This document shows, piece by piece, positions 31,601 to 45,000 of a stretch of DNA of 64,000 nt (position 1 is the stretch's first letter; the number at the start of each line of letters is the position of its first letter). The stretch is from Xiphophorus maculatus (Eukaryota > Chordata > Actinopteri > Cyprinodontiformes > Poeciliidae). The translations under genes were made by a program, and so were the position numbers. The stretch spans positions 4,816,501 through 4,880,500 of the forward strand of contig NC_036444.1 of assembly GCF_002775205.1 (NCBI RefSeq). The letters are read 5' to 3'. A model generated the notes under the pieces. It searched no databases, was not told the origin of the DNA, and was given only the letters and a program-made list of their open reading frames with translations.

Positions 31601-34600
31601 TTACTTTTAGTAGTATTTCTACTGCGCCGTATTTTTTACGTTTACTTGAGTAATATTATTACGAAGTATCGTTACTCTTGAGTAAAATTTCCGGATACTT
31701 TTCCCACTGAGTTACTGAACTTGATTTAACCAAAATTTCACCAGACCTGCAGTTTTTGTCAATTTCTTAAGTTTTATATAAAAATAAATAGATTTGGATT
31801 TTTTTGGCAATTATATTATTTATATTTATATTCCCTCATAATTTTATATTTTGGTCCATTTGACGTAATTTTTAAATATTAAAAGATTGATGTTTTGATC
31901 TGTTACTCGGTATTTGAGTCCCCTTTTTACCGAATCCTTTCCTCACTCTTTATTGAGTAATTTTTCAATAAATTAAAGAGTGGATGGCTACTCTTTACTT
32001 GTACCTGAGGAGATAAATGTTGACATATTGCTACTCTTACTTGAGTAAAGTTTTTGGGTACTCTACCCATCTCTGATTGTTAACATGTTTATCTGACTGA
32101 GTCTGAGGTTGGGTTAGGTCGGTTCACCTTACACACGCCAGAAAAACCTCCAGCTTTGGGTCTAAACCTTCAGAATGCAGCAGAAAATTCCACTGGTTCC
32201 TTGAAAAGACGCCTTTAGTGGAAACAAACCCTCATTTTACACATTGATGTTAATCAGAACTAGTTAATCATTTTACAGTGTAGCTCTGACATGAATCTGT
32301 CTCATTTCTCCAGGCTTGTCGATCAGCAGCAGTTCCTCAGAGAGCAGCAAGGCCTCCGGACCTGGTGATCCCTGCAGCCATTAGTGTGAGCAATCTGATC
32401 TCTGGCGGCGATGGAGGAGACGCAAACTTCTGTGACCTCCCGTCTCCAAGGAGCGATTCCTGCTCTGTGACCAGCGAGCTGAACATCTCCAGGAGGGTGA
32501 GTGGAGTAAAACGGCATCAATCACATGTTCATATGAGAGTGTGTGTCTATCATTGCCCCGATATGTCCAGCTGTAACTTCCAAATCGAGTTGGAAAACCC
32601 TGTAAATCGATTAGATCCCCTGGTCAGTGGGTTCGCACCATGGTGAACAACATTTTCAAGAGAGCTGGAAATTATGGTGTTTATCCAGGTCATTGAATGC
32701 AGCTTTTTTTGTGTGATGGCGTTCAAAGCAGCATTTGATGACTCAGATAAACGGCATGATTCTCAGTGTTGAGAATGTATTTTTATAAAGGCATAAAAAG
32801 CCCCATTTTGACAGAATTTTCACCATATTTTGTGGAGTCCTAAGCCATAAACCAGCGTTTTTTGTGTGACGTTTTATCTAGATCCATGGTAAAAATGGTG
32901 ATTTATGGCACAGTTGATTCTGCTTGGACTCAGATTTGAAGTTGCTTTCTTCTTCTTGAGTTTATTGGCGATTGGCAAACAACTATTTCATGAACATTAT
33001 CTGACCTACTGGTGAGAAATGTAGGTCAGAATAGCAATATTGTGTAAATATGCTTAAAAATTATGCGAAAATTATGCATGTTGTCTTTTTTTCATAAGAA
33101 AATAGAATTATTGACATACACTTTGCATCAGTTTTAATACAACACTATCATGTTTTAAATTTGTACTCTATTAGTGTTATCGTGCTTTTATTTTCAGATA
33201 TTTTGCTGCTCAAAATATGAACGCATAGCACCATGGCTTTTCATATTGGTAGGAAAAAAATATATATAGTTATACATAAATTTATTAATAGGTTTCCCAA
33301 TTAATTATGTACCTACTACTTATTACTAAATCAGTATGGAAATATTTAAATCAACATTGAATCAAATATCACACCACCATTTACAATTCCTAACTCCACC
33401 TTCTGAACCAATGAGAAGGAGGCAAAGTCACACCATTAGTTTTTAGACGATATGTGATGCTGGAAAATATGCCATTAATGTACAAAACAGCTTTCCATAG
33501 ACCTATCCATTAGGTTTATTCTGCATCAGAATCTCCAGGGAGATGCAACCTTATTCATGTCTGAACAGACGCCTCAGATGTTAACGGGTCAAACTTATGG
33601 ATCGAGGCCAAATAAAAAAAAGAAGCTGAATCATCTCTATTATAGTCCTGTAATTTTCCCCTCAGTTTCATTTATTGGTTTGTGAACGACCCTCTCTGTT
33701 GGTGTCAGCAAACACGTGTTGAGTTCAGGCTGAGTTTGAATCTCCAGCTGATTTACATGTGAATCTCATCCTGCCGGGTATCAGAGACCTAAATGGGCCC
33801 CGCCGTGTCGAGACGAACCTCTGAACTGAACAACGGCTGCCGTCCCTCTCAACAAAACGCTCATGTTCCACTTTTATCACCGTCTCCGCGGAGGGGTCAC
33901 CGGGGCAACGACGAGCCCGCCGAATGACGCTGTACCGTAATCATAATTCCTTTGACCCCCTCTGCCCCCCGAAGTCTCTGACAACGAGGGCCACGCTGCA
34001 GAACAGAAGGCGGCGGTGGCTCCAAAATGGCTTTTTCATCAGAAACAATCAAGCGGCGGCGGCGGAGAATGAGAGAGCAGATTACATAAGGCCGGGCTCC
34101 CCATCGACAGATAAGACGCTGCAGCGCTGTGGGTATCAGTCTCATTAAAACTGCCTCACTCACACTCGCCGCCTCTCAATCCGTCCATTAGCAAAACACG
34201 ATTGTTGGGAAATCTCAATTAATATGATAATGAGGGGAGAGATTTCATCACTGGAAGGGAGCTGCTGGTTTTACTGGTTCCAGTTTCGTGTGATGCTCAG
34301 AGTCCTGCTGTAAGGACCGAAGTTTGAGCTTTTCCAGCTCAAGATCTTCAAGAGTTTATAGCGCCACATGGACAGGGATTATTCTGGGAAGCAATAGTTA
34401 TTTACGATATGTAGTTGTGTTCATAAATGTTCTTATTCAGAATAATAAGTGGCATTAAAGCTGCAGGATGTAAATTTTATAAAACTTTTTTTTTTTTTTA
34501 CATATTTCTTGAAGCTGTCACCATGTCATGATACTTTGGTATGAGACAGATAATCTGGAAAAAAAATCTAACTCCTCTGCAGCTCAGGTGGAAGGTAGAG

Positions 34601-37600
34601 GAGATCGATCTTTTCACAGATTATTTGTCTCATACTGTCATGACATGGTGACAGTTTTAACAAATATGTAAAAAAAACCCAAATATTTTATTTAAAAGTT
34701 GCGTACTGCAGCTTTAATACATAAAGGTAAAGTAGAAAGCTTAGAACAGTTCTGCAACTAACAGTTATTTTAGTAATTGATTTATTATATGAATTATTCT
34801 GACAATTAATTGATTAATCAAATAAAAAAAAATTTCTGTTTCTGCAGCTTCACTCTTCAGCTCCCTCCTCTAAGCCTTATTGCTTCCAGGTCTGGATATC
34901 CTTGAATTCATTTTCATGTGTGCTTCGGTCTAGGGCTGCGACTAATGATTATTTTAGCTGTTGATTAATCAATTAATCATATAAAATCATATAAAATAAC
35001 TGCTTCATTCTGCAGATTGTTCATTTAGATGTGGCTGTCAGGTGAGTTACTTCTTTTAAAGCTGACAGCTGAATCCTGTGGATATGATTTCTCAAAGTTT
35101 AAAGCACAGGAGCATTTCTTTGCTGCGCTAACAGCTTGATCATGCTCTGTGGCCTCCACCACTTTTGGCGCCTTCACTTCCCAGCATGCCTCAGTCTCAG
35201 GTTAAAACTCCACACATGCTGCTGTTTTTTCCCTCGCTCAAAGACGCTGACATGGGAGGAGTTGTCTTCTCTGATCACTGAGGAAACAGACGTGAACGGA
35301 GACAGCTGCGTTCCTGCTGCACTCTATGAAGTAAAGAAGCAGAGTTAAAGATCCTGCAGAGGTCATGGAGGAGATCAGCAGCTCAAACTGTCAGCAGGGA
35401 CTCAGCTGCAATGAAAGAGAGGCAGAGACAGAGGAAGACAAGCCTTCAAGAGAAGTAAAGGCACAAACCTCGAAAATGAGTCACTTCTCATTTCTTTATA
35501 CTCCAAATGAAACAGTTTGACAGACATGAAATGATGTCTTAACACCATAAAGCAGCAGTGTCCAAACTTTTTGTCACATGGGTCAAAATGATCAAGTCAA
35601 AAGGAATATTTTAGACAAGCATAAGCAGACAATTCTAATTGAACAAGAGGAAACGGACTTAAAGAAGTCTGTTTTTTTGTTATGAAAGAGAAATCATTGT
35701 AGATTCAAAACTTAAAAAGAGTTCCACATCATTAAAAGACAGACATCCAGATTGCAAAATAAAGAAAAAAATGCAGCTTACTCCCAGCAATATAGGTGTG
35801 ATGTGGGTCACTCTCTTGTGAAAAATGTTTGCTGTATTAACTGAGGGTCAAAGGTGACCTGTGATACTTCCTTGAACAGGTTAGAATATGTCTGTGGAAT
35901 ACACAAAACATGTTCATTACATATTATTTTTGCACAAAGTAATTCTTAGATAATGAGATTTTAATCTAGTCAGTTCTACGTATTTTGAGATCAATTCAGA
36001 ATGAGCTGTTTTAGGGCATCTGATCACTTTAAATCCAAATAAACTGCTGCTGGCCAAACCCCCTCACCTCAATGTTTACTCTACTATGTGAAAATGGCTG
36101 CAAACAGAGGTGCAATTATACAACCAAATATCTTTGAAAAGCTGAAGTAGAGCCTCCTTCACAACCAACAAAAATGCAACAACTGATTTCTGGATGGTAA
36201 ATCAACAACAAAACACTTGTCTTTTCTAGTAGCCATTGTACAGCGCGTAGAGCAGTAAAATCAGCTGACCTAATGGGCTGGACTCGACTGGGGTTGCTAG
36301 GTAACGGCGCTGTGTGACTTAACAATTGGAAGGTTTTTGAAACGGCTCTTTTCCAGACACCAAAAAACATAAACATTTTGTCAAAAGCAGGTCAAAAAGC
36401 AGGTGTTTTGTTTTTAAGTGCTATGGTTGTTTTTAGAAGCAGTAGAAACCTATACAGAAATATATATTATTCAAAAAGTGAATTTTGCATAATAGATCCC
36501 CTTTAAAAATCAGAATTTGCTACATACCATAGTTTCCCCACTCATATAATTTTTTAAAATCAGTTCTCCATTCTTTATTCAATCTTTACAATAATCAGAG
36601 ACCAGAAATCTGCACCTCATTTTTCTGTGCATCATAAGAAGAGCCTGGAGATCCTCAGATGATACAGTCACGACTTATATACCTTCAGATGTCTGCGCCA
36701 ACATCTCTATGTTTAAGAAGTTTGATTTAACCTCCTCAAACTTCACTTTCACTAAACGATGGGTGAAACTCCACCTTCCCCGCTCCTAATGACCTTCAGG
36801 GAAGTGGGATTATGGAGTCTCTTCAAGTCATAAAGCTTAGTCCTGTGTCAGTGGAGCGGACTTCATCGGAGGCTTTAATATGTTTTGATCCGGCTCTCTG
36901 GACTGTGGAGGAACGTCTCAGTTTCAGACCCGCCGAGTTGTGAAAAAACGTGAATTAATGACGAATGTCCGGCAACGAGCTTCTCCTCATCATCACGATG
37001 AGATGAGTCTGCCTCTGATGGTGGTGCAGGATCGAACGCCATCTGGGGATTTGATGAGCGGACTCAGGTTGTTGCAGGATGATTTTAAGCCTTTCTAACA
37101 GGAAGAATCAACAAGTTCAGCGCTAATTATTATCTATTTAGGGTAATTATGAGTGTTTACATTTAGATCTGTGGAGGTTTTCATAGAACGCATCAAAACA
37201 AACCAACTACAGCAAACAAGCTCAAATATTTAACACAAATTAAAGGTTTATTAAATATAAATCTAAAATATTTAATAACAATAACACATTTTATTTGTAA
37301 TGTCCTTTTAATCTTGAGATCTTAAAGGGCCTAAAATAACACAAGCAATTACATTTGATAGAAAATAAGAGGTTAAAATAAACATCTAAGAAGGTGAAAC
37401 ATATTTGCTAAAATGTTTTTGTTTCATAAGACCCGCCTTAAAACAGTTTTAGTACACCTGAAAAGGGACATACCGTACATATTATATATATTATAGTAAT
37501 TCAACAATTAAAAAAAATTGGACCCTGGTCGTAATACTCCAAATGTACAACTCAGAAGAAGTGATAGAAATAAAAACCTTTTTTTGAACATATTTCCTGA

Positions 37601-40600
37601 CATTTGTAATTTCTGTTTTAGGAAAGAAAGCGAGAAACAAAAAAAGATTGAAAATGGAAATCTGAAATTGTATTTTTAAACCATACACTGCAAAAACAGT
37701 ATTTTTTGTCTAGTTTTTAGTAAAAATATTTTACTATACTTGAAATAAGACAAATCTAACTTACATCTAACTTTCCAGCAAGATACAGTCAATTGTTTTA
37801 AGTCAATATAGTGATGATAGCATTAAAAGGTTCAAGTTCAATGGGAAAAATGTCTTGCTGTAAGTGAAAATGTCTGCAGGTGAAAATAGTACTTTCTACC
37901 AATATTTAAGAATTACTGACTCAAAACAAGCTACTACTTCTTCCTGAAATTGTAAATTAAATTTGTCTCATTTCTAGTCTGAGATATTTGCACTAGAAAC
38001 TAGACCAAAATACTTGGGAAATTTTTTTGTTTTTGCAGTGTAGTCATGTGTCTTTATTCAAAGAAAACAAGTAAAAACAAAACTTTAAAGGTCATGTCAG
38101 CCTAAAATGGAAACATCGTCAGATAAAACTCTCCCTTCTAAATGTTGCGTCTCATCCTCCATCGTTTTGCACCTCGACCCCTCAGGTTTTACCTCCCTTT
38201 GCTCCTTTTCCTGCTCTGCAGGGCTTCAGCGCCCGGCAGCACCTTGTAAACGCCAACAATTAGGACAGGCTATTGGCATACAAGAGAGCAACTCCTGGAT
38301 GGTGATGAAGAGGAGGCAGCAGGGGGGTCTGACAGAAGATCTGAGGAGGGGGGAGGAGAAACCAGCCGGCTGTGTTTTGACAGGATGGGGAAAAGCTTTT
38401 GTTATGCAAAACGGAGGAAAAACTGGAGATGATTCCTGTCTCCTCCGAACTGACGGAGCTGAATTTAACATGGAGTCAGATCTGCGGGAGCTACCATGCC
38501 TCGTGAGGGGACTCTCACCAACCACAGCAGCTGACTGCACACGGTTTACTCTACTGAGTGTGAAGAAGCACATTTAGGGGGCGTTCACACCAGCACTGTT
38601 TAGTCCGCTTTAATCAAACGCTGCTTGGTTTTTCTAGAACGTCTGGTTTGTTCAGGAAGGTCTGAATCCACAATCAAACTCTGATGTGGACCAAAAAAAG
38701 TGAACTCTTGACTATCGGGTGTGAAAAAATCCCCTAAAGGCTCGGTTCGATTGGACCGAGCCTAGCAACATTTGTTACATTTTCAGCTGCTGTAGTTCAC
38801 TTTCACACTGCTCTGTGTCAAACAATCCCAATCCTTTGAAAAACCTGTTCCCCTCCTTGCCTGTGGGGGCACTGCACCAAGAACCACTGAAGGAAACGAC
38901 ACAAAAACTTCAGAAGAAGACACTGAGCGCAACTTCCTTCTTCTCAAAATGTAACAAAAATAGAACGGCGTCATATTTTAGCGGTTGTAGAAAACCACAA
39001 ATCATTTCTCCTGCCAGCGCTAGACTTGCAGATTTGTTTTGTTGTATTTACCCAGAATGCCATGCGCTATAGTTTGATTCCTGCTTTTGAAGCAACCTCA
39101 GATCTACTTGGCGTTCACATGCATTCAAACTGATCTACAGTTCACTTTAATCAAACCAAGGCTGAGTATTGCAGGCCAAAGTTCACTTTTTTGGTCAGCA
39201 ATAGAGTTAAATTGCATATTCACACCTACTCAAACAAACCGGACTCTCTAAACAAACAAGCTGGAGGTCAATTTAGACTAGGGCTGGGTGATAAATTGAT
39301 CTTTTTTATTAATTGAATTATTAGTTTTTGAAGATTTAATTCCTACTTCTGTGAATGTTTTCCCCAAATAAAACCACATAAATCATCTCTTTCTTCAGAT
39401 AAAAACTTATAAACTGAAATCTTCTCAGCAAGCATTAATTCAGCAACTGTGGACGTCCAAATTCTTGTTTTCTTACCTTTAGTTCACCTCTTAAACGAGC
39501 CACAATCATTTAGTGAGACACCTCACTGAGACTGTGTTGGATTACTAATGAGGTAGAAGAAGAGCAGCTTCCTCCTCCTCCTCCTCTTCGTCTCCTGGGA
39601 CTCCCTCCTCAGCAACACACCAACACAGTTAACGTCCATCATATCACCGGGACGCTGCAGGAAAGAGGCGATTGTTTCCCCCAACAATCCTCTTAGGGAT
39701 TCTGTTCCAGATATTCATGTTTCACATCATCATCAACACCAAAAATAAGAGGCTTCAGCTCATATCTTAAAACCAACCCAAGCAATGAGAAGAACAGCGA
39801 GTACGAGTCATTATTCTGGATCAAATCAACAATTGAAAATAACAAAAGAACAATTAAACCAATAAAACTGAACAAAATCACCTAGAACTAGACAGACACT
39901 TCCTAAATGTTTTAACTAAATTTATAACTGAAACCAATTCTAATCTAGACTGGAAACTAGTCTAAATCCAGATGTTAAAAAAACTGTTGCCATGGTGGAC
40001 TCAAAATGACAAACCAAAAATTAAAACCGGTCCAAAACTAATCCTGGTTCAAAATGAAAACCAAGAAGACCAACACCCATGTTACAAACCAGTACCAAAC
40101 ATCCATTAAACTTCATCACCGACTTTTAGAATTTGCCTCAAACAGGAATATAAAATCTGAATAAAATTACCCACATTTTCCAAAACAGTAGAAAGACAAA
40201 TTTGGGTTCAAAACAGTTTGAGGTATGTCCAAAAGTTTACTCCCAATATCACAAATTGGTAGTAAACTCCATAAAACAAACGCAACAACAAACCATGTCA
40301 AACCAAACCATAAGCTGCTCCAAAACCAGTTCCCTCTCAAATTTTTAAACCTGTACAAAAAACAATAAAAAATGTAATGAAAGATTTGTTCAGAATGTGT
40401 ACAAATATGTACAGCAGTACTAAACATCAATAACTTTCACCCCAAAGCAATCAGAGTTGAAACCTCACAAAAAATAAAAGTGAAATAAAAACAAAATACC
40501 ATATTACAGCCCAAAATCAGTTAAAGAACTCATGAAAGCAGTCAAAATTTAAAAAAGATATTTAAAAAAAATAATTTGTGATAACCGAAACAAAATCATT

Positions 40601-42020
40601 GTACAAGAATATATACTTATATTTGTTATTGTTTTTGAACCAAAATATTTTATTGAATGATGAGAAATTTTAGCATTTTAGGGAAAAACTTCAAAATTTG
40701 AAAAGCAGAGGAACTTATTCAATTTCTGTTGGTTTTATTTTGTCATCAATGTTTTGCTACTGCTTTGGAGAAAATCAGGAAAATATTTTTTTTAAAAATG
40801 CATAACATTGAAAAACAGTTTGAACATTTAAATTTCATCCTGGTATTCTGCATTGATGTCAGCTCAGAGGCCTCCGCACCAGCAGGGGGCCCCCAAGCAC
40901 ACTAGTAATCACAAAGATTTGGTTTATAGATGTACGATTAGGAGGTCAGTATCACTTGAAGGAAAAATGAACCTTGTTTGACATTTTTATCCTCATTTAA
41001 AAACTTATTTTTACATGAGTTTGTTATTCCAAGTGTTGTACATCAACAGCCATCAGTTTTATATTATGTTGTAATCTTTCCCATAATAATAATTATAATT
41101 ATTATAATAATCTCAGATGTATAATGCACATTTATTTCATTTATGGATGAAATAAAGCCGATATTAACTGAGCTGTGTTGATCAATCATAGGTCATGTAA
41201 CGTAGAGTCGGCTCTGGTTTAATGTATTTATTGACAGTAAAATGTCAAAAACCAGTTCAAAACCGGTTTAAAAACAAACTGTCAATGTGTAAAATGTCAA
41301 CGTGTTTTTAAAGAAAGCCATGAATCAGATTAAATGTTTTGGTGGGGTTGATGTTTTGCAGAGTGAAGAGGACGATACGAGGAGTGTCACTGCTTCGTCT
41401 GTCATGGTGAGTTTAAGAGAAACAGTGTGTGTTTGTGTGTGTTTGTAATCATTTAAATGATCTATTTACAGTCTTTTCTGGTATGTTCAACAATCTCCTG
41501 AAGACAAAAACCGCACATAATCAATCGGTTTTCTGTGTTACTAAGATAATACTTCATCTCCGTATTTGTATACTAAGATGTAAATATCTTAGCATATTTG
41601 AAAGTCTATTTTTGAGTGAAAATATGTTTGTGCCACAATTAATTATGAAATCAAGGTAAAAGCCAACAACAGAGAAGGCTATCTAAAGAAAAATTCTTGG
41701 TGTTATTAACATTTTCCATTTAAAAAGATGTAAACTAGCCACATAAAAGCTCATCCTAAAAAAATTACAGAAAATGTTAGTACCAATTAGTACCATTCTA
41801 ACTGTGGTTTGGGGCCAAACAAAATTAATTCAAGGACCACAAATGGCCCCTGCACCTCACTTTGGAGAGCCCTTGGTAAGGTTTGGGACTAAGACGTAAA
41901 GTGAGGTTTATGGTGAGGCATGTTAATGTTAATTGTTAGGTATAGAGAATAGTAAAGGTTATTGAAATGAATGAATGAATTGAAACAATGCAGAGTCTTT
42001 GTAAAGATAGAAAGATGTAA

Positions 42021-42051
<31 letters not shown>

Positions 42052-45000
42052 GTGCTTGTGTGTAGGGGTGAACCCTGCAGTGTAAATGTTTGCTGAGCAT
42101 CGTTTAGCCGCCGGCTTCCAAACAAGCTGCCCCCAAACCGTTCCCATGACGATACCCCGTAATCACCGGCGTCTGGGACGCAGGCCGGCTGCTCATTGGC
42201 TGCGACAGCCTCCCACTGCTGTCAGACTGGAACCAGCAGGGTAACTGGAAATGAGCGGAGGTCGGCTCTGGAACCTGCTGCTGTTCAGTCAGAGAGCCGA
42301 CTGCTTCTGTTACCTCACTGCAAAAACACAAAGTATTACCAAGTATTTTCATATAGCTTATACTGCAATATTCCTTAGTTTTGTCTTATTTCAAGTATAC
42401 TACCTTACTTCCAGCAAGAATAGGAGCTCTTTAAGTCAATAATTCATTAATACTGATGAAAAGGTATTAGTTCCACTGGCAGAGCTAAATAGCTAAATAA
42501 TCTGCCAATGAAACAAGGCTTTTACTTAAAACAAGCCTCGATATTTTACTGAAAAGGTACTTGTAAGTTAGTTTTGTTTTATTTCAACTGTACTAAGATA
42601 TTTGCACTAGAAATACCTGAAACCAAAGAGAGATCCTTACCTTCACAAATATATTCTGATGTTATTTAGCTTTGTAAAATCAGTTTCAGTGGTTTTGTAA
42701 AAGTGTGCCAGCAGCGAGCGTTTGGCCTGGAGCCGCGCTGCGCTGTCGGGCTGAAGGACGGCCTCCCTCTGAGCTGCTCAGCCGCTCTAATTAACACGGA
42801 GGTATCAGGTAAACAGTGCCGCCGGCCCCACAGGCCGCTGATTAAACACCACTAATGACATCGTGACCCTTCCTCGGACCGAGGCCCCCGCCGGGGCTAA
42901 AGGGCAACCAGGGTGAGTTTGTCTTTTCTACACTGTCCTTTGCAGAGAAACAAATCTGCTAAAGACACTGCTGCAAAAACACAAACGTGTCTTAATTCAC
43001 AACTTGCTGCCTTTGAATGTTGTAAATGAATCACAGCAGAAAAACGAAGGCTCCCCCAGACGATGCTTGTAAGTTTCCTTCATCATTGAGGAAATTATGT
43101 CACACTAGTGGAGCATGCTAATGCTAATGCTGCGTTCCAGTTTTACTGAGAACTGGAAAATTCTGACTTCCCATTCAGAAAGCCAACTGGAACGCCCTCG
43201 GAAGTCAGATTTCCCACTGAGAAAATGGGAGCAACTGTTGCGGGATGTAAAAAAGTTAGCAATGCAAAACTGTATCACATTTTTGAGAAAAAAAATCAAT
43301 GTTGCTGTAAAATTTCTACCAAAACAGACTAAACTGTTAAGTTAAAGGTGACCTATTATGCTTCCTTGAACAGGTTTGGATAGGTTTATGGGCGACACAA
43401 AACATGTCCATTACATTTCTGCAAAAAATTATTCTTAGATAATGAGATTTTAGTCTGTCTGTTCTGACTATTTTGAACTGTTTTAGGGTGTCTTGTCACT
43501 TTAAATCAAAATCACCTGCTGCTGGCCACGCCCCCCAACTCAATGTTTACACTGGCGTGTGAATATGGCTGCAAAGAGATGCGCAATTATGCAGCAGTAC
43601 ATCTTTGAAAGGAAGAAGTAGAGAAGTGGTTTCCGAATGGTAAGTCAAAACCAGCTCACTAGAAGTGCTGGAACTCTGCTTGGGTTGCTAAGTGACGGGC
43701 GGAACTCTGCTGGGGTTGCTAAGTGACTGGCCGAATTCTGCTGGGGTTGCTAGGTATCAGGTTGAGCTTGGCAGGGGTCACTAGGTCAGGGGCAGTTGCT
43801 TCTGATGTGTGACTTTACGTTCTAAAGGTATTTGAAATGACACACCAAAAAACATGAAGTGGTTGCCTAAAATGGCTGGGTTGTTTTTCTAGGTGTTTGA
43901 TCTGTTTTTAGAAGCAGTAGAAGCCCCAAATGGAAGTATAAAAACTTGCAAAATGTGAATTTTCCATTATACGTCCCCTTTTTAAATCTGCTCTCTGAAC
44001 TGCCTCAACATCTCCGGGTTTCATCCTCCTGTTGAGCTGAAGAACATCTTCTCTCCCAGTCTCTGTTCCACAGGGTTCAGCTGGATCCGCTGGAGAAGGA
44101 CTGGCTGAGGAGTTCAGCTGTGGGAAACATGGCCGCTCAGCGCCTGCTGCTCACTCAGGACCCCAGCCTCGTGTTGAAGAAGGTCAGCTTCTGAAACTGA
44201 ACATGAACCAGGAGGAACTACTCAGTAATTGAGTAACTTTTTTACTTGCGTAATTTCTTGGAGTGCTACGTTTTACTTTTACTTGACTAAAAATATGTTG
44301 AAGTAGTGCTACTCTTACTGAAGTACAATTTTTAGGTTCTCTACATTCCTCTGGCCAAATCTAGTTCTTATAACTGAAAATATATGTTCAATCGAACTTA
44401 AAATAATTTAAAATCTAGATGCCTTTCTTTTGACTAAATACAGTAACTTCCTTCAAAATCCATCTAAAGTTTTGGATCTATAATGACTAACATCCATTTT
44501 GTACATCAAAAACCCAGATCTGACATCATTTGCTTGATTTTAGTATTTTTTCTTTTCACTCAACAAGTTTGGCCCATGTGACAAAAAGTTTGGACAGTCC
44601 TGCTCATCTTCGAAAATGTATTTAATGTGGAAAAAGTCTTCTTCCATCCCCAATTTAACCCACATTGTGTTTGTTTCCTCTCTGCTCCCATAAGGACTTC
44701 GTCACTGTGAGTAAAACATAAACCCTAAAATCAGTTTGTTTTAAAATAATGACAGCTGGTGTTTTAAAGCTGAAGTATGTAACTTTTATAAAAAAAATTT
44801 TTTTACATATTTGCTAAAACTATCACTATGTCATGAGACAGATAATCTGAAAAGATAAATCTCATCTACTTCCTCCCTGAGCTATTATTGCCATTGAAGA
44901 AATGCATCGTTCCTGACCAAAAACAACCAAAACAGCCAGGAGGAGGGCTTTAGCGCTGTCAATCATCCTTGTTTATGCGCTGCTAAATGTACTAATGGTG

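Larger units (their letters stand above)
27066..32313 (+). other. sowah intron after exon 2
   Basis: Contains a minisatellite (27825-27945), a duplicated about 80-bp block (27970-28050 and 28140-28215), family B pieces (28474-28520, 28940-29006, 30088-30255), a family C copy (31578-32075) and repeat-poor stretches at 29340-29600 and 31060-31350. Confidence 0.65.
32497..41361 (+). other. sowah intron after exon 3, 8.9 kb
   Basis: The longest intron. Contains repeat-poor stretches at 33720-34260 and 36740-37100, a family F foldback (34454-34717), family D pieces (34755-35010), a family A copy (35848-36506), a family B copy (37686-38040), a GC-rich non-repetitive stretch (38107-38577) and a family E copy (38577-39240). 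The rest is AT-rich and unassigned. Confidence 0.65.
41407..44059 (+). other. sowah intron after exon 4
   Basis: Holds a GT repeat (42020-42064), a family B copy (42316-42617), a repeat-poor GC-balanced block (42690-42920) and a family A copy (43342-43984). Confidence 0.7.

Noticed and set aside
38107..38577. 156-codon plus-strand open frame inside a sowah intron
   Set aside because: No family motif and no splice signals; the opposite strand is open too. It is better explained by locally GC-rich sequence.
44776..44778. TAT flanked by AG and GTAACT as a Tyr micro-exon after DFVT
   Set aside because: It lies inside the family F repeat consensus (GTATGTAACTTT), so the pattern is repeat-derived, and it precedes the Gly site.
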